From NCBI GenBank assembly GCA_900472295.1, contig UCIA01000027.1:70506-104589 (forward strand): a DNA stretch of 34,084 nt. The letters run 5' to 3'. This stretch comes from Hyphomicrobiales bacterium. GTDB taxonomy: Bacteria; Pseudomonadota; Alphaproteobacteria; Rhizobiales; Rhizobiaceae. The notes below the pieces were generated by a model. It did no database searches, was not told the DNA's origin, and was given only the letters and a program-made list of their open reading frames with translations. Each line of letters starts with the position of its first letter. Positions within the stretch are counted from its first letter, which is position 1. Of this stretch, positions 23,671-30,845 are shown in pieces. The position numbers were made by a program, and so were the translations under genes.

Positions 23671-24738
23671 ATGGCAGCGAAAAGACTTCGTATCGGCGTG
23701 CTCTTCGGCGGGCGCTCCGCCGAACATGAGGTTTCGCTGCTCTCAGCGACCAACGTCATGGCCGCTCTGGATCCAGCGAAATACGACGCCGTTCCGATCT
23801 TCGTCACCCGCGAAGGACAGTGGCTGCTGAGCCAGTTTAAGGACGGCGTGCTGGCAACACCGTCCGACGGTACGCAGCTCTGTCTGGTGCCGGGCGGACA
23901 TGGACGGATGCTGGCGATCCCTGCCAAGGGCGCGCCGCACGACCTGCCTGCCATCGATATCCTGTTTCCCGTCCTGCACGGCCTGCACGGTGAGGACGGT
24001 GCCGTGCAAGGGCTGGCCGAGGTGGCACGCGTGCCGCTCGCCGGCTGCGGCATCCTCGGTTCCGCCACGGCTCTCGACAAGGACGTCGCCAAGCGGTTGT
24101 TGAAGGCGGCAGGCGTGCCGGTCGCGCGATCGGTGACGATCGAGGAGGATGCTGCGCCTTCGCTGACCTCGCTGGAAGACCAGCTTGGCTTGCCGATTTT
24201 CATCAAGCCGGCCCGGCAAGGTTCGTCGGTCGGCGTCGCCAAGGTCAATGGCAGCCAGGAATTCGAGAGGGCGCTTGCGGAAGCCTTTCAGCACGATCGC
24301 AAGCTGCTGGCGGAGGAATTCGTTCGCGGCCGCGAGATCGAGTTCAGCGTGCTGGAGAGTCCCGCAGGCGAACTCTTCGTTTCGCGGCCGGGCGAAATCG
24401 TGCCGGCGGAAAGCCACGGCTTCTACAATTACAACGCCAAGTACATTGATGAGGATGGGGCCGCATTGATGGTGCCGGCCGAACTGCCGCCGGAGGTCGA
24501 GGCCGCCATGCGCGACACCGCCGCAAAGGCCTTCCGCGCGGTCGGTTGCGATGCGATGGCGCGCGTCGATTTTTTCCTGATGCCGGACATGACGTTCGTG
24601 ATCAACGAGCTCAACACCATCCCCGGCTTCACCGACATCAGCATGTACGCCAAGGCGATGGCGGCAAGCGGCGTCAGCTATCCAGAGGTGATCGACCGGC
24701 TGGTGGCGCATGGGTTGGCGCGTGCGGGGCGCTCATAG
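23671..24738 (+). CDS. ddlA: D-alanine--D-alanine ligase
   Basis: The 355-residue ATP-grasp enzyme joins two D-Ala for peptidoglycan. Recognisable parts are the opening RIGVLFGGRSAEHEVSL, LHGLHGEDGAVQG (about 102-114), the ATP-binding IKPARQGSSVGVAKV, and the magnesium site NELNTIPGFTDISMY (Glu313, Asn315). The length matches the DdlA type (about 360) more than DdlB (about 305). It stands alone, away from any mur/fts genes, so it is probably a second ligase. ATG 23671 is preferred (GGTGGAG upstream) over in-frame TTG/GTG codons just before. Neighbours give no functional link. The symbol rests on length and general resemblance. Confidence 0.9.
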   Translation: MAAKRLRIGVLFGGRSAEHEVSLLSATNVMAALDPAKYDAVPIFVTREGQWLLSQFKDGVLATPSDGTQLCLVPGGHGRMLAIPAKGAPHDLPAIDILFPVLHGLHGEDGAVQGLAEVARVPLAGCGILGSATALDKDVAKRLLKAAGVPVARSVTIEEDAAPSLTSLEDQLGLPIFIKPARQGSSVGVAKVNGSQEFERALAEAFQHDRKLLAEEFVRGREIEFSVLESPAGELFVSRPGEIVPAESHGFYNYNAKYIDEDGAALMVPAELPPEVEAAMRDTAAKAFRAVGCDAMARVDFFLMPDMTFVINELNTIPGFTDISMYAKAMAASGVSYPEVIDRLVAHGLARAGRS

Positions 24739-24914
24739 CCAAGGTCGAGTATCGCTTGCTTCGTGGCCGACGCCGCCCTATGTCCGATGGATGATGATGT
24801 TCATGTCCACATTCTTCCCACTGGCCTGACCGAAGCAGCGCTTCGAGGGCGCTCTTTGCGCCAGACGGGTTTCATGGCGCCGCGCTGGCGGTCGCCAAGT
24901 GGAGATAATGGACA

Positions 24915-25703
24915 ATGCCAAATTCCAATGAGGTTGGCCTGAGCGAGACTCAGGTCAGGCAATTCATCGATCAGGGTTACGTCAGGCTGGAGCATGCATT
25001 CAGCAGCGCCCAGGCCCTTGCGTGCCGCGACATATTATGGGCCGCGATGGGCCTTTCGCCGGATCGTCCGCAGGAATGGACGAAACCGGTTATCCGCCTC
25101 GGTTTGATGACTCAAGAACCGTTCGTCGAAGCCGCCAACACGCCACGGCTTCACGACGCCTATAATGCGCTTGCCGGCAAGGGGCGCTGGATCCCACCGG
25201 CAGGGCTCGGGACGTTTCCTATCCGTTTTCCCTCAGCGCAGGACTCTGGCGATACCGGCTGGCACGTCGACATGAGCTTCGGGACCGACAATCCCGACTT
25301 CATGCAGTGGCGCATCAACGTCACCAGCAGGGGACGCGCGTTGTTGATGCTGTTCCTGCTCTCGGACATCGAAACTGACGATGCGCCGACACGAATCCGT
25401 GCCGGCTCGCACCAAGCAATCGCACGGCGATTGCTGCCTCATGCAGCACAAGGCATGACCCTGCAGGAACTGGCCGAGGACGGATTTGCCAGCACGCAGG
25501 ATTGCGACGAGGTGCTGGCAACCGGACCAGCCGGAACGGTGTTCCTGTGCCATCCTTTCCTCGTGCATGCTGCACAGCCTCATCGGGGCACGCGGCCTCG
25601 TTTCCTTGCGCAGCCACCATTGCTACCCAAGGACGCGTTCGATCCGGCCGTGCCGCCGTCACCGGTCCAGGTTGCAATCCACCTGGCCTGCGATCTTTCC
25701 TGA
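24915..25703 (+). CDS. Phytanoyl-CoA dioxygenase (PhyH) family protein
   Basis: The 262-residue protein is a likely non-heme Fe(II)/2-oxoglutarate oxygenase. The facial triad is His117-x-Asp119 in WHVDMSF and a distal His, probably His218 in CHPFLVHAAQPH, followed by Arg residues in RGTRPRF that could hold 2-oxoglutarate. The N-terminus (VRQFIDQGYVRLEHAF) is typical of the family. Substrates in bacteria range from small metabolites to natural products, so none is assigned. The ATG at 24915 has GGAGA eight bases upstream; an overlapping eight-codon frame starts at 24908 but looks incidental. It is convergent with the sugar-binding protein gene, sharing the hairpin at 25722-25745. The 176-base gap before it holds no gene I can support. 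Confidence 0.8.
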   Translation: MPNSNEVGLSETQVRQFIDQGYVRLEHAFSSAQALACRDILWAAMGLSPDRPQEWTKPVIRLGLMTQEPFVEAANTPRLHDAYNALAGKGRWIPPAGLGTFPIRFPSAQDSGDTGWHVDMSFGTDNPDFMQWRINVTSRGRALLMLFLLSDIETDDAPTRIRAGSHQAIARRLLPHAAQGMTLQELAEDGFASTQDCDEVLATGPAGTVFLCHPFLVHAAQPHRGTRPRFLAQPPLLPKDAFDPAVPPSPVQVAIHLACDLS

Positions 25704-25715
25704 CCATCTGGGAAA

Positions 25716-25745
25716 AATAGAAAGGGCCGCCCGTGGGCGGCCCTT
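25716..25745 (-). terminator. Rho-independent terminator of the ABC transporter operon
   Basis: AAGGGCCGCCC (25722-25732) and GGGCGGCCCTT (25735-25745) form a perfect stem. Read on the minus strand, the stem runs into TTTCTATTTTT, a good terminator 22 bases beyond the binding-protein stop. On the plus strand the tail is poor in T, but it may also stop the PhyH transcript. Confidence 0.88.
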
Positions 25746-25766
25746 CGTTCGTCTCTGGAAAAGATC

Positions 25767-26819
25767 TTACTTCGCGTTCGGGTTCGGCATCCAGGCCGGC
25801 ATGGCGACATCGGCATGGGCGAACTGCGGCAGCTTGGCCGACAGGTCTTCCATATTCTTGATGTCCTTGTCGATCAGGTCCTTCTGGGTGATCAGCGTCG
25901 GCGGCACGACGACGTTGTGGCCGGGGTCTTCACCGGCGAGCAGCTGCGCCAGGGCGCGCACCGAGACCTGGCCGACGACGGCCGGGTTGGTGGCGGCGGT
26001 GGCGGCCCAGGCGCTGTCGGTCTCGCGCATGGCTGCAATGTCCGAGGTCGAGATGTCGGCCGAGTAGATCTTGATCTTCTTGTTCAGCCCCGCCTCGTCG
26101 ACGGCGATCTTCACGCCCTTGGCGAATTCGTCATAGGGCGCGAACATCACGTTGATGTCGGGATTCGCCTGCAGCACCGAGCGCGCCTGGTTGGCAACCG
26201 AGTTGGCGATCGGGTTGTCGAGCGTGCCGAACATCGCGACTTCCTTGATGCCGGCATACTTCTTCTTGACGTCGACCCAGGTCTCGTTGCGGCGGTCGAG
26301 CGGCGCGATGCCGGCGACATAGACATAGCCGGCATTCCAGCTCTCACCATTGTCCTTGACCGCCTGTTCGAGCGCCAGGCGCGCCAGGTCTTTGTCCGAC
26401 TGTTCGATCTGCGGGATTTTCGGATTTTCGACATTGACGTCGAAGGCGACGACCTTGATGCCGGCATCGACCGCGCGCTGGGCGGCGTCCTTCATCGATT
26501 CCGTCAGGCCGTGCTGGATGATGATGCCCTGCACGCCAAGCGCGATGGCCTGGTCGACCATGTCGGATTGGAGAGCCGCATCCTGGCGGCTGTCGAGCAC
26601 GCGGAGGTCGATGCCCAGAGCCTTGGATTGGGACTCGACGCCGGAGAGATAGGCCTGGAAGAAATCGCCGGTTGAGAGATAGCGCACCAGCGCGATCTTG
26701 ACCCCCGGCTTGTCGAACGGCGCCGGCTTGTCAGCGGCAAACGCCGGAACCTGCATCAGCATTGTTGCACCGGCGAGCCCGAGCGCGACCTTCCCCAGAA
26801 GTCTTCTTGTGATGTTCAT
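25767..26819 (-). CDS. Sugar ABC transporter substrate-binding protein (RbsB-like)
   Basis: The 350-residue exported protein has an N-terminal signal (MNITRRLLGKVALGLAGATM, likely cut after AFA at 28); the twin arginine is close to a Tat motif but not exact. The mature part is a periplasmic binding protein of the ribose/LacI-like class: IALVRYLSTGDFFQAYLSGV, RQDAALQSDMVDQAIALGVQGIII, and VVAFDVNVENPK. It should deliver a sugar to the permease encoded upstream. It is the last gene of the ATPase-permease-binding protein operon on the minus strand. The start at 26819 has GGAGGAAAAA directly upstream. Because mtnK-mtnA are divergent and share the operator, methylthioribose or a similar 5-deoxy-pentose is inferred as ligand. 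Confidence 0.9.
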   Translation of the reverse strand: MNITRRLLGKVALGLAGATMLMQVPAFAADKPAPFDKPGVKIALVRYLSTGDFFQAYLSGVESQSKALGIDLRVLDSRQDAALQSDMVDQAIALGVQGIIIQHGLTESMKDAAQRAVDAGIKVVAFDVNVENPKIPQIEQSDKDLARLALEQAVKDNGESWNAGYVYVAGIAPLDRRNETWVDVKKKYAGIKEVAMFGTLDNPIANSVANQARSVLQANPDINVMFAPYDEFAKGVKIAVDEAGLNKKIKIYSADISTSDIAAMRETDSAWAATAATNPAVVGQVSVRALAQLLAGEDPGHNVVVPPTLITQKDLIDKDIKNMEDLSAKLPQFAHADVAMPAWMPNPNAK

Positions 26820-26865
26820 TTTTTCCTCCGTTTGTGAACTTGCAAAAATCCTGTTCCGGCCAAAA

Positions 26866-27861
26866 CTATCTCCGGCCCCTGCCCGAAAGGGCAAAGGTGA
26901 AGACAAGGGCGACGACCAGAACCACGCCCTTGACGAAATCCTGCGTGTAGTAAGGCGCGTTCATCATCGTCAGGCCTTGCAGCAAGATGCCGACGAACAG
27001 CGCGCCGATGGCGGTGCCGAAGGCGTTCGGCTTGGCGGCGCCGAGCACCGCGTAGCCGATCAGCGCCGCGGCAACCGCATCGAGCAGCAGATTATTACCC
27101 GAGGCGATGTCACCGCGTCCAAGCCGGGCAGCGAGCAAAATCCCGCCGATCGAGGCAAAAACTCCTGAAATGACGTAGGCCCAGATTTTGTATGCCTTGA
27201 CAGGCGCGCCGGCGAGTTCGGCGGCGCGCTCATTGGAGCCGACCGCATACATCATGCGGCCGAAACGGGTGTATTCGAGGAAGAACCAGATCAGCACGGC
27301 GAGCACGATGAGCACGACGACCGAGACCGGGATGAGGTTCGGGATGAAGAAGTCGAAGCGGTGGCGACCGAGCGCCAGGAAGGCGTCGGAGAATTTGCCG
27401 TTGGCGACCGAGCCGTCGGGCATGGTCATGCCGGTGGCGATCGAGCGCCCCTCCGTCGGGATGCGCTGCAGGCCGACGAGCAGGAACATCATGCCGAGCG
27501 TCGCCAGGAGATCGGGCACGCGCATATAGACGATCAGCCAGCCATTGATGAGGCCGACAATGGCGCCGATGAGCAGGCAGACGAGGACAGCGACGACGAC
27601 GTTCTGCTCCAGCACCACCATGACATAGGCGGCCGCCATCATGGCTGACGTGGCGACCGAGCCGATCGACAGGTCGAAGCCGCCAACGACCAGCGTAGCA
27701 GTGACGCCGAGCGCCAGTACGCCGGTGATGGCGACCGATTGGAAGATGAAGACGGCACTTTGCGGCGAGACGAACCCGTCGGCGGCGATGGCGAAATACG
27801 CGATCAGCCCGAACAGAAGAACGATGAATCCATAGCGGATGGCGTAGTCGCGCAACGTCAT
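26866..27861 (-). CDS. Sugar ABC transporter permease (RbsC-like)
   Basis: The 331-residue membrane protein has about 8-10 hydrophobic helices and the branched-chain/ribose permease signature: LALGVTATLVVGGFDLSIGSV near the N-terminus, GLINGWLIVYMRVPDLLATLG, and GSNERAAELAGAPV, the cytosolic loop that contacts the ATPase. Only one permease gene is present, so it should work as a homodimer. It lies between the ATPase gene (66-base gap) and the binding protein gene (46-base gap) on the minus strand. The start at 27861 has a modest GGCGGG upstream. Its job is passing the sugar across the inner membrane. Confidence 0.92.
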   Translation of the reverse strand: MTLRDYAIRYGFIVLLFGLIAYFAIAADGFVSPQSAVFIFQSVAITGVLALGVTATLVVGGFDLSIGSVATSAMMAAAYVMVVLEQNVVVAVLVCLLIGAIVGLINGWLIVYMRVPDLLATLGMMFLLVGLQRIPTEGRSIATGMTMPDGSVANGKFSDAFLALGRHRFDFFIPNLIPVSVVVLIVLAVLIWFFLEYTRFGRMMYAVGSNERAAELAGAPVKAYKIWAYVISGVFASIGGILLAARLGRGDIASGNNLLLDAVAAALIGYAVLGAAKPNAFGTAIGALFVGILLQGLTMMNAPYYTQDFVKGVVLVVALVFTFALSGRGRR

Positions 27862-27927
27862 TCAGCGCCCGCCATTTTTACCGAACTCAAACCCATGCGC
27901 TCCATTCCAATTCCCATAGTTCTTTGC

Positions 27928-29439
27928 TCAGGCCGCGCTGTGCAGCGGCCCGCCGGCGACTTCGGCCAGCAGGCGGTCGAGATCGACGTCGGCGTTGCGA
28001 TGTTCGCCGACGATGGTCTGCTCCGACATCACCAGGATGCGGTCGGCCGTCTCCAGCGCTTCGTCGAGCTCGGTGACGAACAACAGCGTGGCGCGGCCAT
28101 TGGCGCTGGCCCTCAGCTTGGCGGCGATGTCGCGCCTGGCCGAGATGTCGACGCCCTGGAATGGCTCATCGAGGATGAACAGTCTTGCGTCCTGCGCCAT
28201 CCAGCGGGCGACCATCACCTTCTGCTGGTTGCCGCCCGACAGTGTGGTCATCTCATCCTTCTCCGAGCGGCAGACGATGCCGAGATCCGCGATCTGGCGG
28301 CGAGCCGTGGCACGCTCGAGACCGCGCTTGAGGACGGCAAAACGCGACATGCGCTTGTGGAAGGGAAGGCTGATGTTTTCCTGGATGTTGAAGCCGCCGA
28401 CAATGCCGTTTTCGCCGCGGTCCTTGGCGACCAGGAACACGCCGGCGGCGATGGCTTCGCCCGCCGATGCGGGCGTATACGGACTGCCGTTCAAACGCAT
28501 GGTGCCGGACAGCGGCTTGCGCAGCCCAAACAGCGTTTCGGCAAGAGCGGTCTTGCCGACGCCGACGAGCCCAGTGATGGCAACGACCTCGCCGTCGCCA
28601 AGCGTCAGTGAGATCGGCTTGGCACCCGGCGCGATGCGCAGGCCTTCGATGGTCAGCACCGGCTTGGCCGCATTCCTGACTTCAATGCGGTCGAGATGAA
28701 TCTTGCGGCCGAGCATGGCGTTGACGGCGCCCTCATAGTCGAGCGGCTTCTTGTCGAAGACGCCCGAGATGACGCCGTCGCGCATCGAGACGATGCGGTC
28801 GGCAAGCCGCCTGATATCGGACATGCGATGCGAGATGTAGAGGATGGCGACGCCTTGCTCGCGCAGCCGGTCGAGCAGCGCAAACAGCCTGTCGGCCTCG
28901 GCGCTGGAGAGCGAAGATGTCGGCTCGTCGAGGATCAGCACTTTCGGCTGGTGCGCCATGGCGCGCGCAATCGCCACCATCTGGCGGTCGGCCAGCGACA
29001 GATCGCTGATGCGCGCTTTCAGGTCGATGGCAAGCCCCATGCGGTCAGCGACCGCCCTCGCCTCGCGGCGCACCCGGCCGGGATTGAACAGCAGCGGCGC
29101 GCCCTTGCCGCTCAGCCGGTCGAGCGTCAGATTGGTGGCGACATCGAGATCGGCGACGACGCCGTCATTGATGTTTTGATGCACGGTGACGACGCCGGCG
29201 CGGATCGCCTCGGCCGGTGTGTTCGGCTCGAAGTTTTCGCCAGCGAGGTGCATGGTGCCGCCGGCATGGTCGTAGACACCACTGATGATTTTCACGAGAG
29301 TGGACTTGCCGGCGCCATTGGCGCCCATCAGCACGGTGATCTCACCGGCATGCAATTCGAGCGAGACGCCGCCAAGCACCTCGATATGGCCAAAGGACTT
29401 CCTCAGGCCGCCCACGCGGAACACGGCATCATTGCCCAT
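27928..29439 (-). CDS. Sugar ABC transporter ATP-binding protein, two-domain (RbsA-like)
   Basis: The 503-residue protein holds two ATP-binding domains in tandem, as in RbsA/MglA. Domain 1 has Walker A GANGAGKS (39-46), a variant signature LSLADRQ, and Walker B LILDEPTS. Domain 2 has GLVGVGKT, a regular signature TLSGGNQQ, and Walker B LFILDEPFQG. Most ribose-type ATPases carry Arg in place of the second-domain Walker A Lys, so the retained Lys is notable. It powers sugar import with the downstream permease. The start at 29439 (MGNDAV) is chosen because GGGAGGAACGA precedes it; a TTG at 29499 would lie inside the operator and promoter. It is the first gene of its operon and divergent from mtnK. 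Confidence 0.92.
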   Translation of the reverse strand: MGNDAVFRVGGLRKSFGHIEVLGGVSLELHAGEITVLMGANGAGKSTLVKIISGVYDHAGGTMHLAGENFEPNTPAEAIRAGVVTVHQNINDGVVADLDVATNLTLDRLSGKGAPLLFNPGRVRREARAVADRMGLAIDLKARISDLSLADRQMVAIARAMAHQPKVLILDEPTSSLSSAEADRLFALLDRLREQGVAILYISHRMSDIRRLADRIVSMRDGVISGVFDKKPLDYEGAVNAMLGRKIHLDRIEVRNAAKPVLTIEGLRIAPGAKPISLTLGDGEVVAITGLVGVGKTALAETLFGLRKPLSGTMRLNGSPYTPASAGEAIAAGVFLVAKDRGENGIVGGFNIQENISLPFHKRMSRFAVLKRGLERATARRQIADLGIVCRSEKDEMTTLSGGNQQKVMVARWMAQDARLFILDEPFQGVDISARRDIAAKLRASANGRATLLFVTELDEALETADRILVMSEQTIVGEHRNADVDLDRLLAEVAGGPLHSAA

Positions 29440-29458
29440 TCGTTCCTCCCTGACGATG

Positions 29459-29487
29459 ACGCTATGGGCTGCGTAATCAATTGTCAA
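29459..29487 (-). promoter_or_regulatory. Promoter of the sugar ABC operon
   Basis: On the minus strand TTGACA (29487-29482) is followed after 17 bases by TAGCGT (29464-29459). The -35 lies within the left arm of the palindrome at 29478-29502. The predicted leader is only about a dozen bases, just covering the RBS. Confidence 0.55.
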
Positions 29488-29502
29488 CTCGATTGACAAT
29501 TG
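29478..29502. promoter_or_regulatory. Perfect palindromic operator shared by ABC operon and mtnKA
   Basis: CAATTGTCAA (29478-29487) and TTGACAATTG (29493-29502) are exact complements with a CTCGA spacer. Each arm contains TTGACA, read outward, as the -35 of one of the two divergent promoters. A dimeric repressor bound here would shut both. No regulator gene is adjacent, so the cognate protein is unknown; the SorC-type regulator at 20353 is one candidate. Confidence 0.75.
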
Positions 29503-29521
29503 CCAGACAGCTTCCTAGCTT
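29493..29521 (+). promoter_or_regulatory. Promoter of mtnK-mtnA
   Basis: TTGACA (29493-29498) is followed after 17 bases by TAGCTT (29516-29521). An alternative pair is TTGGCC (29520-29525) with TATGAT (29544-29549), spacing 18. A hairpin CGCTCCA/TGGAGCG (29536-29542, 29550-29556) lies in the leader. Confidence 0.5.
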
Positions 29522-29576
29522 GGCCCTGCCGCCATCGCTCCACTATGATTGGAGCGAGCAAGCGCGAGGGTGAGGA

Positions 29577-30845
29577 ATGACTGGGAAATTGCCGTTCGAA
29601 GCATTGTCGGTGGAGACGCTTGCAACGCGCCTCGCCACGAACGAAGCGCTGTGCGCCACAATCGGCAAGGGCCCTTGGAAGGTACGCGAGGTCGGCGACG
29701 GCAATCTCAACCTGGTGTTCATCGTCGAAGGCGCGTCGGGTGCGGCCGTCGTCAAGCAGGCCCTGCCCTATGTCCGCCTGGTCGGCGACAGCTGGCCGCT
29801 GCCCTTGAAACGTTCCTTCTTCGAATATCACGCGCTGACCCGCCAGGAGGCGCGCGCGCCGGGCTCGGTGCCGGCGATCCTCCATTTCGATGAGGGGCAG
29901 GCGCTGATCATCATGGAGTATCTGGCGCCACCGCACATCATCCTGCGCCGCGCCCTGATCGACGGCCGCCAGTTGCCAAACATTGCCCGCGACATCGGCC
30001 TGTTCATGGCCCGCACTTTGTTCCGCGGTTCCGACCTTTCGATGCAAACCAAGGACCGCAAGGCCGATCTGGCGCTGTTTGCCGACAATGTCGAGCTCTG
30101 CGGTATCACCGAGGATTTGGTGTTTTCCGACCCCTATTTCGACGCCAAGCTGAACCGGCACACCTCGCCGCAGTTGGACGGCCTGGTCGCCGAGCTGCGC
30201 GCCGACCGCGACCTCAAGGTCGAGGCGCAGCGGCTGAAGCATATCTTCGCCGCCAATGCCGAAACGCTGCTGCATGGCGATCTGCATTCCGGCTCGATCA
30301 TGGTCACCGATACCGAGACGCGGATGATCGATCCGGAGTTCGCCTTCTACGGTCCGATGGCTTTTGACGTCGGCATGCTGCTCGCCAATTTCTGGATGTC
30401 CTTTTTCTCGCAGCGCGGCCACGAGCAGAACGGCAAGCGCGACGCCATGCGCGCCTATCTGCTCGGGGTGACTAACGAGACCTGGGCGGTATTCCGCGCC
30501 GAGTTCTCGCATCTATGGCGGACCGAGCGGACCGGCATGCTCTACCAAAAAAGCCTGTTCGAGGATCAGGGCGACATCCTTGCCTCGGAGCAGGCACTCG
30601 ACCATGTGCTGCATCAGATCTGGTCCGACCTGCTCGGCTTTGCCGGCATAGAGGTGCACCGGCGCATTCTCGGCCTCGCCCACAATGCCGATTTCGAGAC
30701 CATTGAAGACGAGGATCTGCGCGCCTCCTGCGAGGCGAAGGCGCTGAAATTCGGCCGCCACATCGCCGTCAACCGGCGCCAGATTCTCGGCATGGACGAG
30801 GTCAACAATCTGGCCGCTTTGATCGAACGGGAGAGCAGGATTTGA
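29577..30845 (+). CDS. mtnK: S-methyl-5-thioribose kinase
   Basis: The 422-residue protein is an aminoglycoside-phosphotransferase-fold kinase. It phosphorylates 5-methylthioribose at C1 in methionine salvage. Diagnostic parts are VREVGDGNLNLVFIVEG (nucleotide loop), VKQALPYVRLVGDSWPLPLKR, the catalytic loop LLHGDLHSGSIMV (about 229-241) and DPEFAFYGPMAFDVG (metal-binding). The length equals the usual MtnK (about 400-425). ATG 29577 has GAGGGTGAGG just upstream. mtnA overlaps its end by four bases. Divergence from a ribose-type ABC operon through a shared palindrome suggests that imported methylthioribose is the substrate, rather than only the internally produced compound. Confidence 0.93.
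   Translation: MTGKLPFEALSVETLATRLATNEALCATIGKGPWKVREVGDGNLNLVFIVEGASGAAVVKQALPYVRLVGDSWPLPLKRSFFEYHALTRQEARAPGSVPAILHFDEGQALIIMEYLAPPHIILRRALIDGRQLPNIARDIGLFMARTLFRGSDLSMQTKDRKADLALFADNVELCGITEDLVFSDPYFDAKLNRHTSPQLDGLVAELRADRDLKVEAQRLKHIFAANAETLLHGDLHSGSIMVTDTETRMIDPEFAFYGPMAFDVGMLLANFWMSFFSQRGHEQNGKRDAMRAYLLGVTNETWAVFRAEFSHLWRTERTGMLYQKSLFEDQGDILASEQALDHVLHQIWSDLLGFAGIEVHRRILGLAHNADFETIEDEDLRASCEAKALKFGRHIAVNRRQILGMDEVNNLAALIERESRI

Noticed and set aside
24908..24931. Eight-codon frame overlapping the PhyH start as a leader peptide
   Set aside because: Too short to judge; ATG at 24915 with GGAGA upstream explains the region.
24801..24995. Small minus-strand frame ending in VWRKERPRSAASVRPVGRMWT between ddl and the PhyH gene
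   Set aside because: No ribosome-binding site or known family, and it overlaps the start of the PhyH gene. It may be a repeat or gene remnant but I cannot support it.
29439..29499. Extended start (TTG at 29499) for the sugar ATPase
   Set aside because: The extension would translate the operator and promoter; the ATG at 29439 has a strong GGGAGGA site and family-like N-terminus.
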